DNA of 64,000 nt from positions 95,032,624 to 95,096,623 of the forward strand of contig CM049308.1 of the NCBI GenBank assembly GCA_026874595.1. The letters run 5' to 3'. Under the pieces are notes generated by a model that worked only from the letters and a program-made list of their open reading frames with translations, was not told the origin of the DNA and did no database searches. Made by a program: the position numbers and the translations under genes. Positions 13,222 to 24,598 of this stretch are shown in pieces. Each line of letters opens with the position of its first letter. The stretch's first letter is position 1. This DNA is from Sipunculus nudus (Eukaryota > Annelida > Sipuncula > Golfingiida > Sipunculidae).

Positions 13222-15580
13222 CAAGGGACCCATGGGTCACAGCGCTCAGCTGATCGTGATTGGACTATAAATGTTTCTCCACTGTGATACTATATCGAGT
13301 CGATAAAGCTTATGAATATCATGGACATGTTGGGCTGTTATAAAGGAATGTAATGTAATATGTTAGTAAATGATAAATAGAATATCCTGACTGATGGATT
13401 AATAGAGTAAAATATAGTGGTTTAATTTTTATTTATTTAAGAGGGGTTGAAAATTGTGATATATTTGAGCAAATATGAATGCAATGACAGCAGTAATAAG
13501 CAGTAGTAGAATGATGATAAGGCCATTTGTTGAAGGATCTAACGTGTATGGAAGTCTGCAAGCTTTCAGTTTGACAGATATGATGTTATGATTAACTATT
13601 CTGATAAAGGGATTTATGAATTTGTGACTGTATGACACAATATCTCTTTAGTCTTGACAAGGTACATTATTGTGATGCCCACTATGTCTACATATTACAC
13701 ATTATTGACATCATTTCTGGCATGTACATAGGTACCTATGGACGAATAGTTATACAAAATATTAAAGTATGAATATATCTGATTCATCTTGTTCTTGTTT
13801 ACCAAGGCTGACTTTGGGATTGGGTTCGGAGAAGGGAAAAGTGAGGGCAGCACGAAGGTGGATGTAGAAATATTCTATTGTAATGTTTTCATTTATATAA
13901 GAATATGAGAAGCTAAGAGGAAAGGGGCCCTCCTACTGGGTTATAGTAAAGTTCTAAATATAAAGCCAATTTTTTTAGCATATCCACTCTTTTCATTAAG
14001 AAGTTTTTATCTGAATCCTTTTTTTTTTTATTTACAAGTTTTATAAATTTTTCATAAAAAAATTGAAAATATAAGTTAAAATATTACAATTGTTGCAAAA
14101 ATTGCAATCATTATATATACAAAGTAAAAAAACTGAAAATATAAGTTAAAATATTAGAATTGTTGCAAAAGTTGCAATCATTATATATACGGAGTAAAAA
14201 ACATTGGGTCATATTATGCATACACATATATTTTATTATTTTTAAATCATAAATGTTTAAACTGATTTTAAAAGAAAATAATGCCACAACATGGCATCTA
14301 CAAGAATATTCTTTGAATCACTAATAAAAAGTTTTGCACATTGGAGTTTTCAGGACATGCTTAATTTTATTCACCAAAATAAAATAAAAGTAAATTTGAT
14401 AAAATAAAACATCTTTTCAAATAAAGAATACACACTGTTGGTTGAATGAGGGACAAACAATATCATTGTGCTAATTACTATCCCAGTTTTAATTAATTAC
14501 TGGAATTAATAGTCAATTTCACACCTGGTGAAGTTTTTACTCTTCTGAAGTAAGGGATTACTTATCTCATGAACATCCACACTTTCACAGCAATACACCA
14601 CTTTGTGGACACAATTAAATGTGCACTTTAATCATTGTAACCCTGGTGGTTCAATACAAAATCTAAAATGTAGCATGTCCAAGAATAAAATAAAATACAG
14701 AAAATTATAACATTCATCTAGTTTATGCACCAGCTGGGGGGATGAGTGCAGGGCAGAGGGGAAGCCTGCTGGTAGTGACCGAGCTCAGCCAAGGCAAGCT
14801 GCCTGGGGAGGGTTAAATAATGCAAGTGAAGGCTGTACTACTAGGTGGGCTAGATGTAAACAACACTTGACATGGTGTATGAAAACTTGAATAAAAGCTA
14901 CTCTTTTCAATCAATTCCTTTGAAATTTCAGATTTTAAAAGATTAAATCCTTATGTATATATGCTGTGAAAATTAAATCATCAGTGCTTACAGGGAAAAA
15001 ACCTGCCATTACCAAAGCTGGACAAAATTTAAGGTATTGATTTTTTATTTATGCTAATAACTTGAAAAATTTGCAAAATTCAGATCTAATTTTGGGTAAA
15101 CAACTGAATCTTGATTGAAGTTATATTCCTGAAAAAAAGTCTCTACCTTCAGCAATTCTCATGTAAGGGGAGTAAATATATTTCCTGATTTTTTTTTAAA
15201 TTGCATTATATTTTGGCCCATAACTTCAAAATAATACCCAACAATGACCTAATTTTTTGTATGTTCATAGAAAATGTATGAAAGAACGTGAATAATTAAT
15301 ATGATTAAAAAAACAGATCAGTGGTTTTGATATTAGGCAGCCTTGAAGTGTAATAATGGCTTTTTTATGGAAAACGGAGGTTTTTCCTTAATATCTTGAA
15401 GGAACGACGTCTTAATGACCCAATTTTCAGTATGGTAGGAGATTTTGGGGACATCTAATAATATGCAAAATTTTGGATTGGTAGGTCAAACGGTTTTCAA
15501 AACGTGCCCTGTTAACGGCCGGACGGACGGACGAAAGGACCACGACAATAGCTCAGATGACTTATAGTCAGCTGAGCTAA
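13222..15580 (+). mobile_element. Family 1 element (subfamily with the 2.4-3.1-kb body)
   Basis: It starts CAAGGGACCCATGGGTCACA-GCGCTCAGCTGAT and ends with a GGACGGACGGACG microsatellite, TAGCTCAGATGACTTATAGT and CAGCTGAGCTAA. The body is closely similar to those starting at 24,599, 33,010 and 36,328. A 69-codon reverse-strand open frame with a hydrophobic segment (13,429-13,638) recurs in these copies. The differences are mostly replacements, so I do not call it a gene. Confidence 0.75.
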
Positions 15581-15689
15581 AAATTTCTAGCTTCAGATGA
15601 TGACTTATAGTCAGCTGAGCTAAAAATCATTTCTGAGGATGAATTGCATTTTAAAGACAAAATAGCAAACTGGCCCCAATAACTGTTAG

Positions 15690-15860
15690 ACTCCCGATGA
15701 CTTGACATATTTCAGTTTATAAGAGAAAAAGGAACAGCTGTTAGACTCACCACGACTTGAGGTATTTCAGTTTACAAGACAAAAGAAACAGCTGTTAAGA
15801 CTCACCATGACTCGAGGAAGTTCAGTTAACAAGACAAAAGAAACAGCTGTTAAGACTCAC
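15690..15860 (-). repeat. 55-bp donor-anchored triplication after E9
   Basis: From the E9 donor on the minus strand, GTGAGTCTTAACAGCTGTTT begins a 55-bp unit that ends CGAGTCATG. A second 55-bp unit ends CAAGTCGTG, and a third, diverged one ends CAAGTCATC. The exon ends CAAGTCATG, so the last nine exon bases are part of the duplicated unit. Two extra GTGAGT donors therefore follow the real one. It is the smallest array in the gene and looks like an early stage of the process seen elsewhere. Confidence 0.88.
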
Positions 15861-15983
15861 CATGACTTGTTGTCTGGAAGCCCAGCAGGGTCCACCAGCC
15901 TGCTGATCTCTCTCAGCACCTGGACCACTCCCTTTCCAGTTGGAGAAGTTCAACCAAGACACAGATCCAGTGTCACCAAAGCC
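15861..15983 (-). CDS. E9, 41-codon coding exon
   Basis: The acceptor TTTCACCTTTGCAG ends at 15984 and the donor is GTCATG|GTGAGT at 15861/15860. The exon has 123 nt, and only the phase-0 frame demanded by E8 is open. It gives GFGDTGSVSWLNFSNWKGSG followed by a Gly/Gln/Ala-rich end. A second frame contains a more ordinary-looking stretch (VLREISRLVDPAGLP), but it has a TGA and would need a weak purine-rich acceptor, so I chose phase 0. Directly after the donor is a short tandem duplication of the junction. Confidence 0.65.
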
Positions 15984-16127
15984 CTGCAAAGGTGAAACAT
16001 TGACAGAAGATGTTAACCTCTTATGTTTGTGAATATCCATCTATAGAGAGACAATGTTCATGGGACAGAGAGAGTACAAACAAAACAGTCATGTAGTGAT
16101 GATTCTACAGTTAATGTTATTTTGTAA
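15984..16127. other. Intron 8, short unique part
   Basis: Unique sequence between the E9 acceptor and a family 1 element. Nothing further is visible. Confidence 0.6.
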
Positions 16128-17895
16128 CAAGTGACCCATGGGTCATGATGCTCAGCCGACTGACACGTTGACAATATGTCCTTGCACAGGCAACAAATTA
16201 AGATAATGTAGGTGGTATCATTGTTGATGCATCTTAGCTTAAGTTCTAGAATCCATAATAAGCACAACAAATTTGATGGCAATCCAACCAGCCTTTCCTG
16301 GGGAATCTGGCAATTTGTGGGTATTTTGCATTACATACCCCAAAACTCTGAGAATATAGGTCACAGTCACAGAATTTTAGGTTTCTGGGGTGAACTTTGG
16401 AGGAACTCTCAGGATGTCAAGTTAGAAGTTTCTGGGCCAAATGGTTATGATTTGTGCCCTACTTTGGTATCAAATTTTTCAATTATTCTGAGGGGTGCTT
16501 ATAAGCCCCATAGCTCAGAAAATATGGGTAACAGAGACCTACTTTTATGTTTCCAAGGAGACTTTTCATGGACCTCCCTGGATTTAAAGTTAGAAGATTC
16601 CAGGTCAAATGGTCATGATTTGTGCCCTGCTTTGGTATAAAACTTTTAATTATGCCGGGAGGTGTTTATAAGCCCCATAGCTCAGAGAATATGGGTAACA
16701 GAGACCTTAATTCTAGTTTCCAAGGAGATTTTTCATGGGCTTTCCTGAATGTCCAAATAAAAGATTCCAGGTCACATGGTTATGATTTGTGCCTTGTTAA
16801 CAGACAACCACATTTTTTTAAAGGTCTCAAAAATAAAGATAAAAATGTGTAAAAATTGGAAAAAGTCCAGGTGGCACCACTTTCTGCAGGAACTGATGAA
16901 ACACTCCATGATGCATATGCATGCAAAAAATCATGGTGATCAATGCATTAGTTAATCAGATACTTGAGCTTCTGTATCAAATTTTCATTATTCTGGGGGT
17001 TACTTCGAAGCCCCATAGCTTGAAGAACATGGGTAACAGAGACCTGATTCAAAGTTTTAAAGGAGACTTTTCATGGCCCTTTCTGGATGAGAAGTTAGAA
17101 GATTCCAGGTCCAGCGGTTACAATTTGTGCCCTGTTAACGGATGACTGCATCTTTAAAGGTCTCAGAAATAGAGAAATAAATTGTAAAAAATAGAAAAAA
17201 ATGCAGATGACACCACCAGTCTGCAGAAACTGATGAAACACTCCATGATCAATATCCATGCAAAAATTATGGTGATCAATGCATTAGTTGTTCAGATACT
17301 TAAACTTTTGTATCAAATTTTTCAATATTCTGGGGGGTACTTTGGAGCCCCATAGCTTGAAGAATATGGGTAACAGAGACCTGATTCCAGGTTTCAAAGG
17401 AGACTTTTCATGGTCCTCTCTGGATGTAAAGTAAAAACAATCCAGGTCCAGTGGTTACGATTTGTGCCCTGTTAACAGATGACTGCATCTTTTAAGGTAT
17501 CAAAAATAGAGAAAAAAAAAATTTTAAAATACAGGTGGCACCACCAGTCTGCAGAAACTGATGGAACACTCCATGATCAATATCCATGCAAAAAATTATG
17601 GTGATCAATGCATTAGTTGTTCAGATACTTGAGCTTTTGTATCAAATTTTTCATTATTCTGGGGGGTACTTTGGAGCCCCACAGCTTGAAGAATATGGGT
17701 AACAGAGACCTTACTCCAGGTTTCCAAGGAGACTTTTCATGGTCCTTTCTGGATGTAGAGTTAGAACATTCCAGGTCCAGCAGTTACGATTTGTGCCCTG
17801 TTTACGGACAGACAGCCAGACTGCCGGATGGCTGGACGGATGACGAACAAAGAGTGATCGCTATAGCTCGGATGACTTACAGTCAGCTGAGCTAA
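16128..17895 (+). mobile_element. Family 1 element with internal repeats of about 335 bp (intron 8)
   Basis: The left end is CAAGTGACCCATGGGTCATG then ATGCTCAGCCGAC. The right end is the GACGGATGACGAACAAAGAG region, the hairpin TAGCTCGGATGACTTACAGT, and CAGCTGAGCTAA. Four or more internal units of about 330 bp each contain CAGGTGGCACCACCAGTCTG, ACTCCATGATCAATATCCATG, ATGGGTAACAGAGACCT and TTTGTGCCCTGTTAAC. It is complete at both ends. No coding function is seen. Confidence 0.75.
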
Positions 17896-18299
17896 AAATG
17901 ATATATAACTAAAACTGACATTGGCATTCAGGGCTCCAACCAGACTGAAGAAATACAGGAAATTAATAGGAGGACTCGAGACAAAAAATAAAGTGATTTA
18001 TAGGAATTTTCAGCTAAAATTATAATTTTCCCTGCACCATTGTGGTAAACGCAGGAAATAAACATGACAATCATTTGTTTAACAAGCTTCTAATGGTTTA
18101 TTGGTTTAGATTGCTGTAATTGTAAGCTGAATCTCTTACATGGACAGTGCTACAAAAAAAAACATGTTTTCAATGATAATAAGTTTAATATTTGGTAATG
18201 ACTGTTATACATCAGAAACATGGTTTTGCAGTGAAAAATATAGGAACTTACAGGAAAATTTTATGGGAAAATACAGAATGTATAGGCGTCTATGGGAGC
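17896..18299. other. Intron 8, unique sequence beyond the donor array
   Basis: AT-rich, with no repeat and no exon-like frame. Confidence 0.6.
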
Positions 18300-19002
18300 C
18301 CTGAGCATTGTTACATACCTGTGGTCTGTGAGTACCCTAAGTTTTATTACATACCTGTGGTCTGTGAGTACCCTAAGTTTTATAACATACCTGTGGTCTG
18401 TGAGTACCCTAAGTTTTATTACATACCTGTGGTCTGTGAGTACCCTAAGTTTTATTACATACCTGTGGTCTGTGAGTACCCTAAGTTTTATTACATACCT
18501 GTGGTCTGTGAGTACCCTAAGTTTTATTACATACCTGTGGTCTGTGAGTACCCTAAATTTTATTACATACCTGTGGTCTGTGAGTAGCCTAAGTTTTATT
18601 ACATACCTGTGGTCTGTGAGTACCCTAAGTTTCATTACATACCTGTGGTCTGTGAGTACCCTAAGTTTTATTACATACCTGTGGTCTGTGAGTACCCTAA
18701 GTTTTATTACATACCTGTGGTCTGTGAGTACCCTAAGTTTTATTACATACCTGTGGACTGTGAGTACCCTAAGTTTTATTACATACCTGTGGTCTGTGAG
18801 TAGCCTAAGTTTTATTACATACCTGCGGTCTGTGAGTACCCGAAGTTTTATTACATACCTGCGGTCTGTGAGTACCCTAAGTTTTATTACATACCTGTGG
18901 TCTGTGAGTACCCTAAGTTTTATTACATACCTGTGGTCTGTGAGTACCCTAAGTTTTATTACATACCTGTGGTCTGTTAGTACCCTAAGTTTTATTACAT
19001 AC
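18300..19002 (-). repeat. 36-bp donor-anchored array after E8 (20 copies)
   Basis: On the minus strand the unit is GTATGTAATAAAACTTAGGG plus TACTCACAGACCACAG, 36 bp. The array begins at the E8 donor. Twenty successive junctions read CGCAG|GTATGT or CACAG|GTATGT without one loss of the donor GT. The last copy, at about 18,310, then decays. The exon end GGACCGCAG resembles the unit end AGACCACAG, so the duplicated segment included the exon edge. A shift to the next donor reads VCNKT and then TAG. The 295-residue plus-strand and 282-residue minus-strand open frames here are products of the period. Confidence 0.95.
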
Positions 19003-21697
19003 CTGCGGTCCAGCTGTTTTTTTGCCTCTGGATATCCCATCAGATTCTGTGACATCTGGCTCGTCTGCCCACTTGGATGCCCTCGCAGGCCACTTAGGGT
19101 TACACCCAAGCTCTGGTCGCCTCAACCTCTGGGCCCCAGATGGCGCTGTCGGTTTCACCTGACTGGTGCCTGCCAGTGATGGACATGTCATTGTCATGGA
19201 CCCCTGGGTCCATGGATGTGTGTTTGTCTCTGTCTGATAATTAGTCCATCCAGTTCCAGGTGGAAAAGAAGAGAGTCCAGATAGCATTGCATTGTGGGTA
19301 GACCCTACTGATTGTGCTTGGTTAAAGGAATGATCATTTTGTTGTGCCTTTGTTAAAGGATTTTCTAAATGGCTGCTGGACTTTGGTAATTGGAACATTT
19401 TTGGGTCAACATGACTGGCGTGTTGAGGTTTAATGCCAGCTGTGGCCTCATTTTGAGAAAGTTTGACATGAGGGCCATTAGCAGGGAGACCATTTTGTCC
19501 ATTGTTGCTCTGTGTGCCTGGACCCGCAGCAGCCATGTTACGTCTATCTCGCAGGGACTTTGGACCGTACTTCTTCCTGCGGTGCATGATCACGGGAGTG
19601 TCGTCGCTCTTGCCCTCCTGTGATGTCAGTGAGACTGGGTTACTGTTGTCAGCCACTGGTACACTGGACTGCCCCACCTGACTGGCATGTGTTAATAGCT
19701 GGCTGACATCTGTTGTAGTGTTGCCAGACTGTAACAGCTGCTGATCAGTGGTTGATGTTTTCAGTCCTGCAGGTTGATCAGGGGTCTGCTCTCTGGAGTT
19801 TTCTGTATTGTACGTGTTCTTGTGTGTACTGTAAGCTGTATGTTTGGTTCTGTAAGCCGTACTGTCTGTACCGTGAGCTGTGTCGTCATCTGTACCATAT
19901 GCTGACGGAAACACCACGGGGGAGCCTTTACCTGCTGTAGCACCAGTCTTTCCCTCCAATAATTTCTGTGATGCCAAGGTAATGCCTTGGAATGCTGATT
20001 TTTGTGTTGCCATGGTGATGCCTTGGGATGCTGACTTTCCAGTGGCTCCACCAGGTGGTAGATCAGTGATCTTCATCCCTGGTGTGAGCTGAGAATCATG
20101 GCAAGTGATATGGCGAGACTGGGTTTGGGGGTTAGTACTATGTACTCCTTGGCTCTGCTTTGGCTGGGTCATCTGCTGTAGTTGAGAAGACGGCACCCCT
20201 AGACCTGCTGCTGAGGGCATGAGGAGTGGTGGCATGAGGGCGGGGTTCAAACCCAGCTGTGTGTATGCACTTAAATCAGGAACCGCCCCAGTTAAACCGG
20301 CTGGGTTACCAATATCTGCTGAGATGGTCGCATCATTTCCTTGTTCCCCTGGTTGCTGCTGCTGGGGCACCATGGGAACCAGCATGAAACCCTGTGGTAT
20401 CCAGGTCATAGGAAGGAATCCCTGCTGCTGACAGTCAGCGCCCCATACCCCGCCCTGCTGGCCCAGCCAGTTCTGGTACTGTGCCCCAGCACCTGCTGAT
20501 GAAGCAGTCACCCGAGCCGCAGAGTCAGGCATCTCCTGAGCCACGGTGTCAAACAGCTTGGTGACCTTTGGGGATATGACTGTGGGGTTTACTACTGATG
20601 TTCTGCTGTTATTGACTGTTAGTGCACTGTTGAGTGTGACTGCTGAGGGAGTCTCGCTGGACGTTACAGATCCGGGAGTCTCTGACGAGGATATGACTGG
20701 ATCCCAACCAAACTGGATCTGGCTAGACTCGCTGCTTCCTGCTGAATCACGATTGCTGGGAGCTGGATTAGCTGAGGGAGGCATGAGTGAAGCAGCAAAC
20801 AGATCCTCAGAGTCAGTCCTTGATTTCTTGCCAGAAGGGAAGGCTGTTCCTGATCCACTGCCTGAGGAGGGTTTGAGGTTGGTACTGACTGACTGTGAGG
20901 GAGCCGTGCTGACTGGCTTGGGAATGGGACTGTTTTTAGCTACTTTAGTGGATTCCTTCCTCATCCTCCCTTGAGGGGATTCCATTCTTTCACTCCCAAT
21001 AGGTAAAGGCTGACTGACTTTGATATTCTTCAACTCATCAGAACACCTATAATCGTCCACGTTGGTGTCACTGTCGCTGTCAAGCGTCCTGAAGGACAGT
21101 GAGCTGCTAGAGGCCTCAGACTTTCCAGCTTCTGGTGTGTGTGACTGCTGCATCGGCTTCGACGTCTCAGACAAGTTTAACTCCTTTAGCAAGTCAGAGC
21201 CAAGTTCATTACTGTTGGAACTGCTGAACCTGTTTGTGGATCTCCATGGATCAGATCCGCCTTGTTTGTTCCACAGATTCGCAGGCACAGACGGTTGTAC
21301 AGAAGCCTCCACTGAGTCTGTGATTCGGTGTTCAATGATATTTTGCTGGGAATGACCACTCTTATTTTTCTCTAGTTGTTCAGAGCTGAGTGCTGATTGG
21401 TGGGATCCTGACAAAGCTGACAGTAAGGGGGCACCTGATGTTGCCGTGGATATATTACTATAACCTGGCTGCTCAGTTTTCAGCATTCCAGGTGCTCTGC
21501 TCGTTCTCATGGAGTCTGCCTTCACTTTTGTCACTGCAGCCCATGATGAATTTGCATATTCATCATTAATTGACCTATTAGCATATTCATCACTGACAGG
21601 CCTATTTGCAGTGCTTGTGACTGGTCCTCCGTAAGTCACCTGACCAGACGTTGTGTCTGGAGGGAATGTTTTCGTGTCAGGGAGGTACGCCGCCATC
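19003..21697 (-). CDS. E8, 898-codon low-complexity exon
   Basis: The acceptor TTCCTTCCTTTGACAG ends at 21698. The first G completes the Met codon split with E7, and 898 full codons follow to the donor GGACCGCAG|GTATGT at 19003/19002. The protein is mostly disordered by composition: Ser, Thr, Gln, Asn and Pro dominate. Visible features are a tandem DEYANRS-INDEYANSS near the start, a Ser-rich middle, a hydrophobic Trp/Gln/Pro/Met stretch around QGFLPMTWIPQGFMLVPMVP followed by QQQQ, an AYGT/AYRT/AYST-type Tyr-Thr repeat near residue 630, a basic HRRKKYGPKSLRDRRN near 725, and a final basic/Trp segment, NPKWPARASKWADEPDVTES. The internal ATG at 21,694 is not the start, because the frame runs on through E7. 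I recognise no catalytic domain. Confidence 0.9.
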
Positions 21698-22138
21698 CTG
21701 TCAAAGGAAGGAACATCCTAAGTAAGTGCTACTCATCACATCATCAATATATTTGTGTTTCAACAAAACTCTTTATTGTGTGAAAAAAATATAAGCTACA
21801 TGTATTTAAAAAATTCAGTTAATATACAACCAAATTAAACTTGCATGTGCTGGACCTATATTGTATAGAAGTGTTACTAACAGCCAATTTTAGTTTGCGA
21901 CTTTCTGACTTATTCTGATATAAATAAGTCTTTTAAGATGAAATTCTTAATATACTGTAATGCTTTTCATCATGTATATATGATTAATACAAGCCAGATA
22001 TGGAAACTGGACACATAAATTTGGACCTCAATAGATTGCATTTATATATTGAACTATACATTCTGATTCCTAATGCAGCAATCATACTTCTCACACAAAC
22101 ACTGTTTATACTGAGTACTTTACATATCGTAATCTCAC
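21698..22138. other. Intron 7, plain 441-bp intron
   Basis: It lies between the E7 donor CAT|GTGAGA and the E8 acceptor TTTGACAG. It is AT-rich and carries no tandem array, so not every junction in the gene is affected. Confidence 0.8.
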
Positions 22139-22346
22139 ATGGCTCGAAGTTCTGATTCTCGCTCTGCCTCACGTTTACTCAGCTCCAGAGCTTGTCTCAG
22201 CATCTCTTCCTCCTCAGCCTCTGAAGCCGGTGCAAGCTGATCCAGGTTCTCCTGCTTCATCTGCATCCTCTGAGCCCTGACCTGCCACAAGTTCTCACTG
22301 GGCACCGGTGCTGGCTGGAAGGCTAGTTGTCCTGATGGATGGAGCC
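22139..22346 (-). CDS. E7, coding exon with a ubiquitin-interacting motif
   Basis: The acceptor is TTTTTAATCCTGCAG ending at 22347 and the donor is GCCAT|GTGAGA at 22139/22138. The 208 nt fit phase on both sides: E6 leaves one base and this exon supplies two, then two bases remain for E8. The translation begins LHPSGQLAFQPAPVPSENLW and runs through a charged helix (QVRAQRMQMKQENLDQLAP) into EAEEEEMLRQALELSKREAE. That last segment fits the ubiquitin-interacting motif: an acidic run, then L-x-x-A-L-x-x-S-x-x-E. By family knowledge such helices bind mono- or polyubiquitin weakly. Only one copy is seen. The 5' end of this exon is the seed of the adjacent acceptor-type array. Confidence 0.88.
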
Positions 22347-24598
22347 CTGCAGGATTAAAAATATAAACATCAGTAGACAGGTGCTTGCTGGAAGGCTGGC
22401 TGTCCTGAAGGATGGAGCCCTGCAGGATTAAAAACACTAATATCAGTAGACAGATGCTGGCTGGAAGGCTGGCTGTCCTGAAGGATTAAAAACACAAAAA
22501 TCAGTACACAGGTGCTGGCTGGAAGGCTGGCTGTCCTGAAGGATGGAGCCCTGCAGGATTAAAAACACTAACATAAGTAGACAGGTGCTGGCTGGAAGGC
22601 TGGCTGTCCTGAAGGATTAAAAACACTAACATCAGTAGAGAGTCACTGGCTGGTAGGCTGGCTGTCCTGAAGGATTAAAAACACTAACATCAGTAGAGAG
22701 TCACTGGCTGGAAGGCTGGCTGTCCTGAAGGATTAAAAACACTAACATCAGTAGACAGGCACTGGCTGGAAGGCTGGCTGTCCTGAAGGATTAAAAACAC
22801 TAACATCAGTACACAGGTGCCTCTGGAAGGCTGGCTGTCCTGAAGGATTAAAAACACTAATATCAGTAGAGATTCACTGGCTGGAAGGCTGGCTGTCCTG
22901 AAGGATTAAAAACACTAACATCAGTAGAGAGTCACTGGCTGGAAGGCTGGCTGTCCTGAAGGATTAAAAACACTAACATCAGTAGACAGGCACTGGCTGG
23001 AAGGCTGGCTGTCTTGAAGGATTAAAAACACTAACATCAGTAGACAGGTGCTGGCTGGAAGGCTGGCTGTCCTGAAGGATTAAAAACACTAATATCAGTA
23101 GAGAGTCACTGGCTGGAAGGCTGGCTGTCCTGAAGGATTAAAAACACTAACATCAGTAGAGAGTCACTGGCTGGAAGGCTGGCTGTCCTGAAGGATTAAA
23201 AACACTAACATCAGTAGACAGGCACTGGCTGGAAGGCTGGCTGTCTTGAAGGATTAAAAACACTAACATCAGTAGACAGGTGCTGGCTGGAAGGCTGGCT
23301 GTCCTGAAGGATTAAAAACACTAACATTAGTAGACAGCCACTGGCTGGAAGGCTGGCTGTCCTGAAGGATTAAAAACACTAATATCAGTAGACAGGCACT
23401 GGCTGGAAGGCTGGCTGTCCTGAAGGATTAAAAACACTATCATCAGTAGAGAGTCACTGGCTGGAAAGCTGGCTGTCCTGAAGGATTAAAAACACTAACA
23501 TCAGTAGAGAGTCACTGGCTGGAAGGCTGGCTGTCCTGAAGGATTAAAAAACACTAACATCAGTAGAGAGTCACTGGCTGGAAGGCTGGCTGTCCTGAAG
23601 GATTAAAAACACTAACATCAGTAGACAGGTGCTGGCTGGAAGGCTGGCTGTCCTGAAGGATTAAAAAAACTAACATCAGTAGACAGGCACTGGCTGGAAG
23701 GCTGGCTGTCCTGAAGGATTAAAAACACTAACATCAGTAGAGAGTCACTGGCTGGAATGCTGGCTGTCCTGAAGGATTAAAAACACTAACATCAGTACAC
23801 AGGTGCTGGCTGGAAGGCTGGCTGTCCTGAAGGATGGAGCCCTGCACAAATTAAAAACACTAACATCAGTAGACAGGTGCTGGCTGGAAGGCTGGCTGTC
23901 CTGAAGGATGCAACCCTGCACAAATTAAAAACACTAACATCAGTAGACAGGTGCTGGCTAGAAGGCTGGCTGTCCTGAAGGATGGAGCCCTGCACAAATT
24001 AAAAACACTAACATCAGTAGACAGGTGCTGGCTGGAAGGCTGGCTGTCCTGAAGGATTAAAAACACTAACATCAGTAGACAGGCACTGGCTGGAAGGCTG
24101 GCTGTCTTGAAGGATTAAAAACACTAACATCAGTAGACAGGTGCTGGCTAGAAGGCTGGCTGTCCTGAAGGATGGAGCCCTGCACAAATTAAAAACACTA
24201 ACATCAGTACACAGGTGCTGGCTGGAAGGCTGGCTGTCCTGAAGGATTAAAAACACTAACATCAGTAGAAAGGCACTGGCTGGAAGGCTGGCTGTCCTGA
24301 AGGATTAAAAACACTAACATCAGTAGACAGGTGCTGGCTACAAGGCTGGCTGTCCTGAAGGATTAAAAACACTAACATTAGTAGACAGGCACTGGCTGGA
24401 AGGCTGGCTGTCCTGAAGGATTAAAAACACTAATATCAGTAGACAGGCACTGGCTGGAAGGCTGGCTGTCCTGAAGGATTAAAAACACTAACATCAGTAG
24501 AGAGTCACTGGCTGGAAAGCTGGCTGTCCTGAAGGATTAAAAACACTAACATCAGTAGAGAGTCACTGGCTGGAAGGCTGGCTGTCCTGAAGGATTAA
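22347..24598 (-). repeat. Acceptor-anchored tandem array before E7 (58/73-bp units, about 37 copies)
   Basis: The E7 junction (TTTTTAATCCTGCAG|GGCTCC and the next 35 or so exon bases, through CCAGCCTTCCAGCCAGCACC) is itself the repeat unit. Long units of 73 bp keep the junction. Most units are 58 bp and lack 15 bp between ATCCTGCAG and ATCCTTCAG, but still read TTTTTAATCCTTCAG|GACAGC, a usable acceptor. The remaining sequence is the linker GTCTACTGATGTTAGTG. A unit-to-unit alternation of AGACAGGTGC, AGACAGGCAC and AGAGAGTCAC forms a higher-order pattern. Use of an upstream copy would shift frame and meet a stop. The array is split by two transposons. Confidence 0.93.

Larger units (their letters stand above)
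6895..15623 (+). mobile_element. Family 1 elements, nested group in intron 9
   Basis: A family 1 left end (CAAGTGGCCCATGGGCCATG, then GCTCAGCTG) starts at 6,895. Its body is cut at about 7,430 by a family 3 element and resumes at about 10,988 with the typical GGCCCCACC-GGTCTGCAAGAACTGATG unit. It is cut again at 11,300 by another family 1 left end (CAAGGGACCCATGGGTCACG). A further complete copy occupies 13,222-15,580. Two right ends with the hairpin and GCTAA follow each other, at 15,580 and 15,623; the second is the leftover end of an outer element. No coding capacity was found. Confidence 0.65.

Noticed and set aside
15861-15955. Alternative E9 frame reading VLREISRLVDPAGLP
   Set aside because: It looks protein-like but has a TGA upstream and would need a purine-rich acceptor. 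Phase 0 from E8 uses a clean acceptor and stays open.
18292-19179. 295-codon plus-strand frame and 282-codon minus-strand frame
   Set aside because: Both translate the 36-bp intronic array (12-residue periods). The minus one is out of frame with E8.
18985-21696. 903-codon frame as a complete single-exon gene
   Set aside because: Its first ATG is preceded by a good acceptor and continues in frame through E7. Its last five codons lie beyond a consensus donor.
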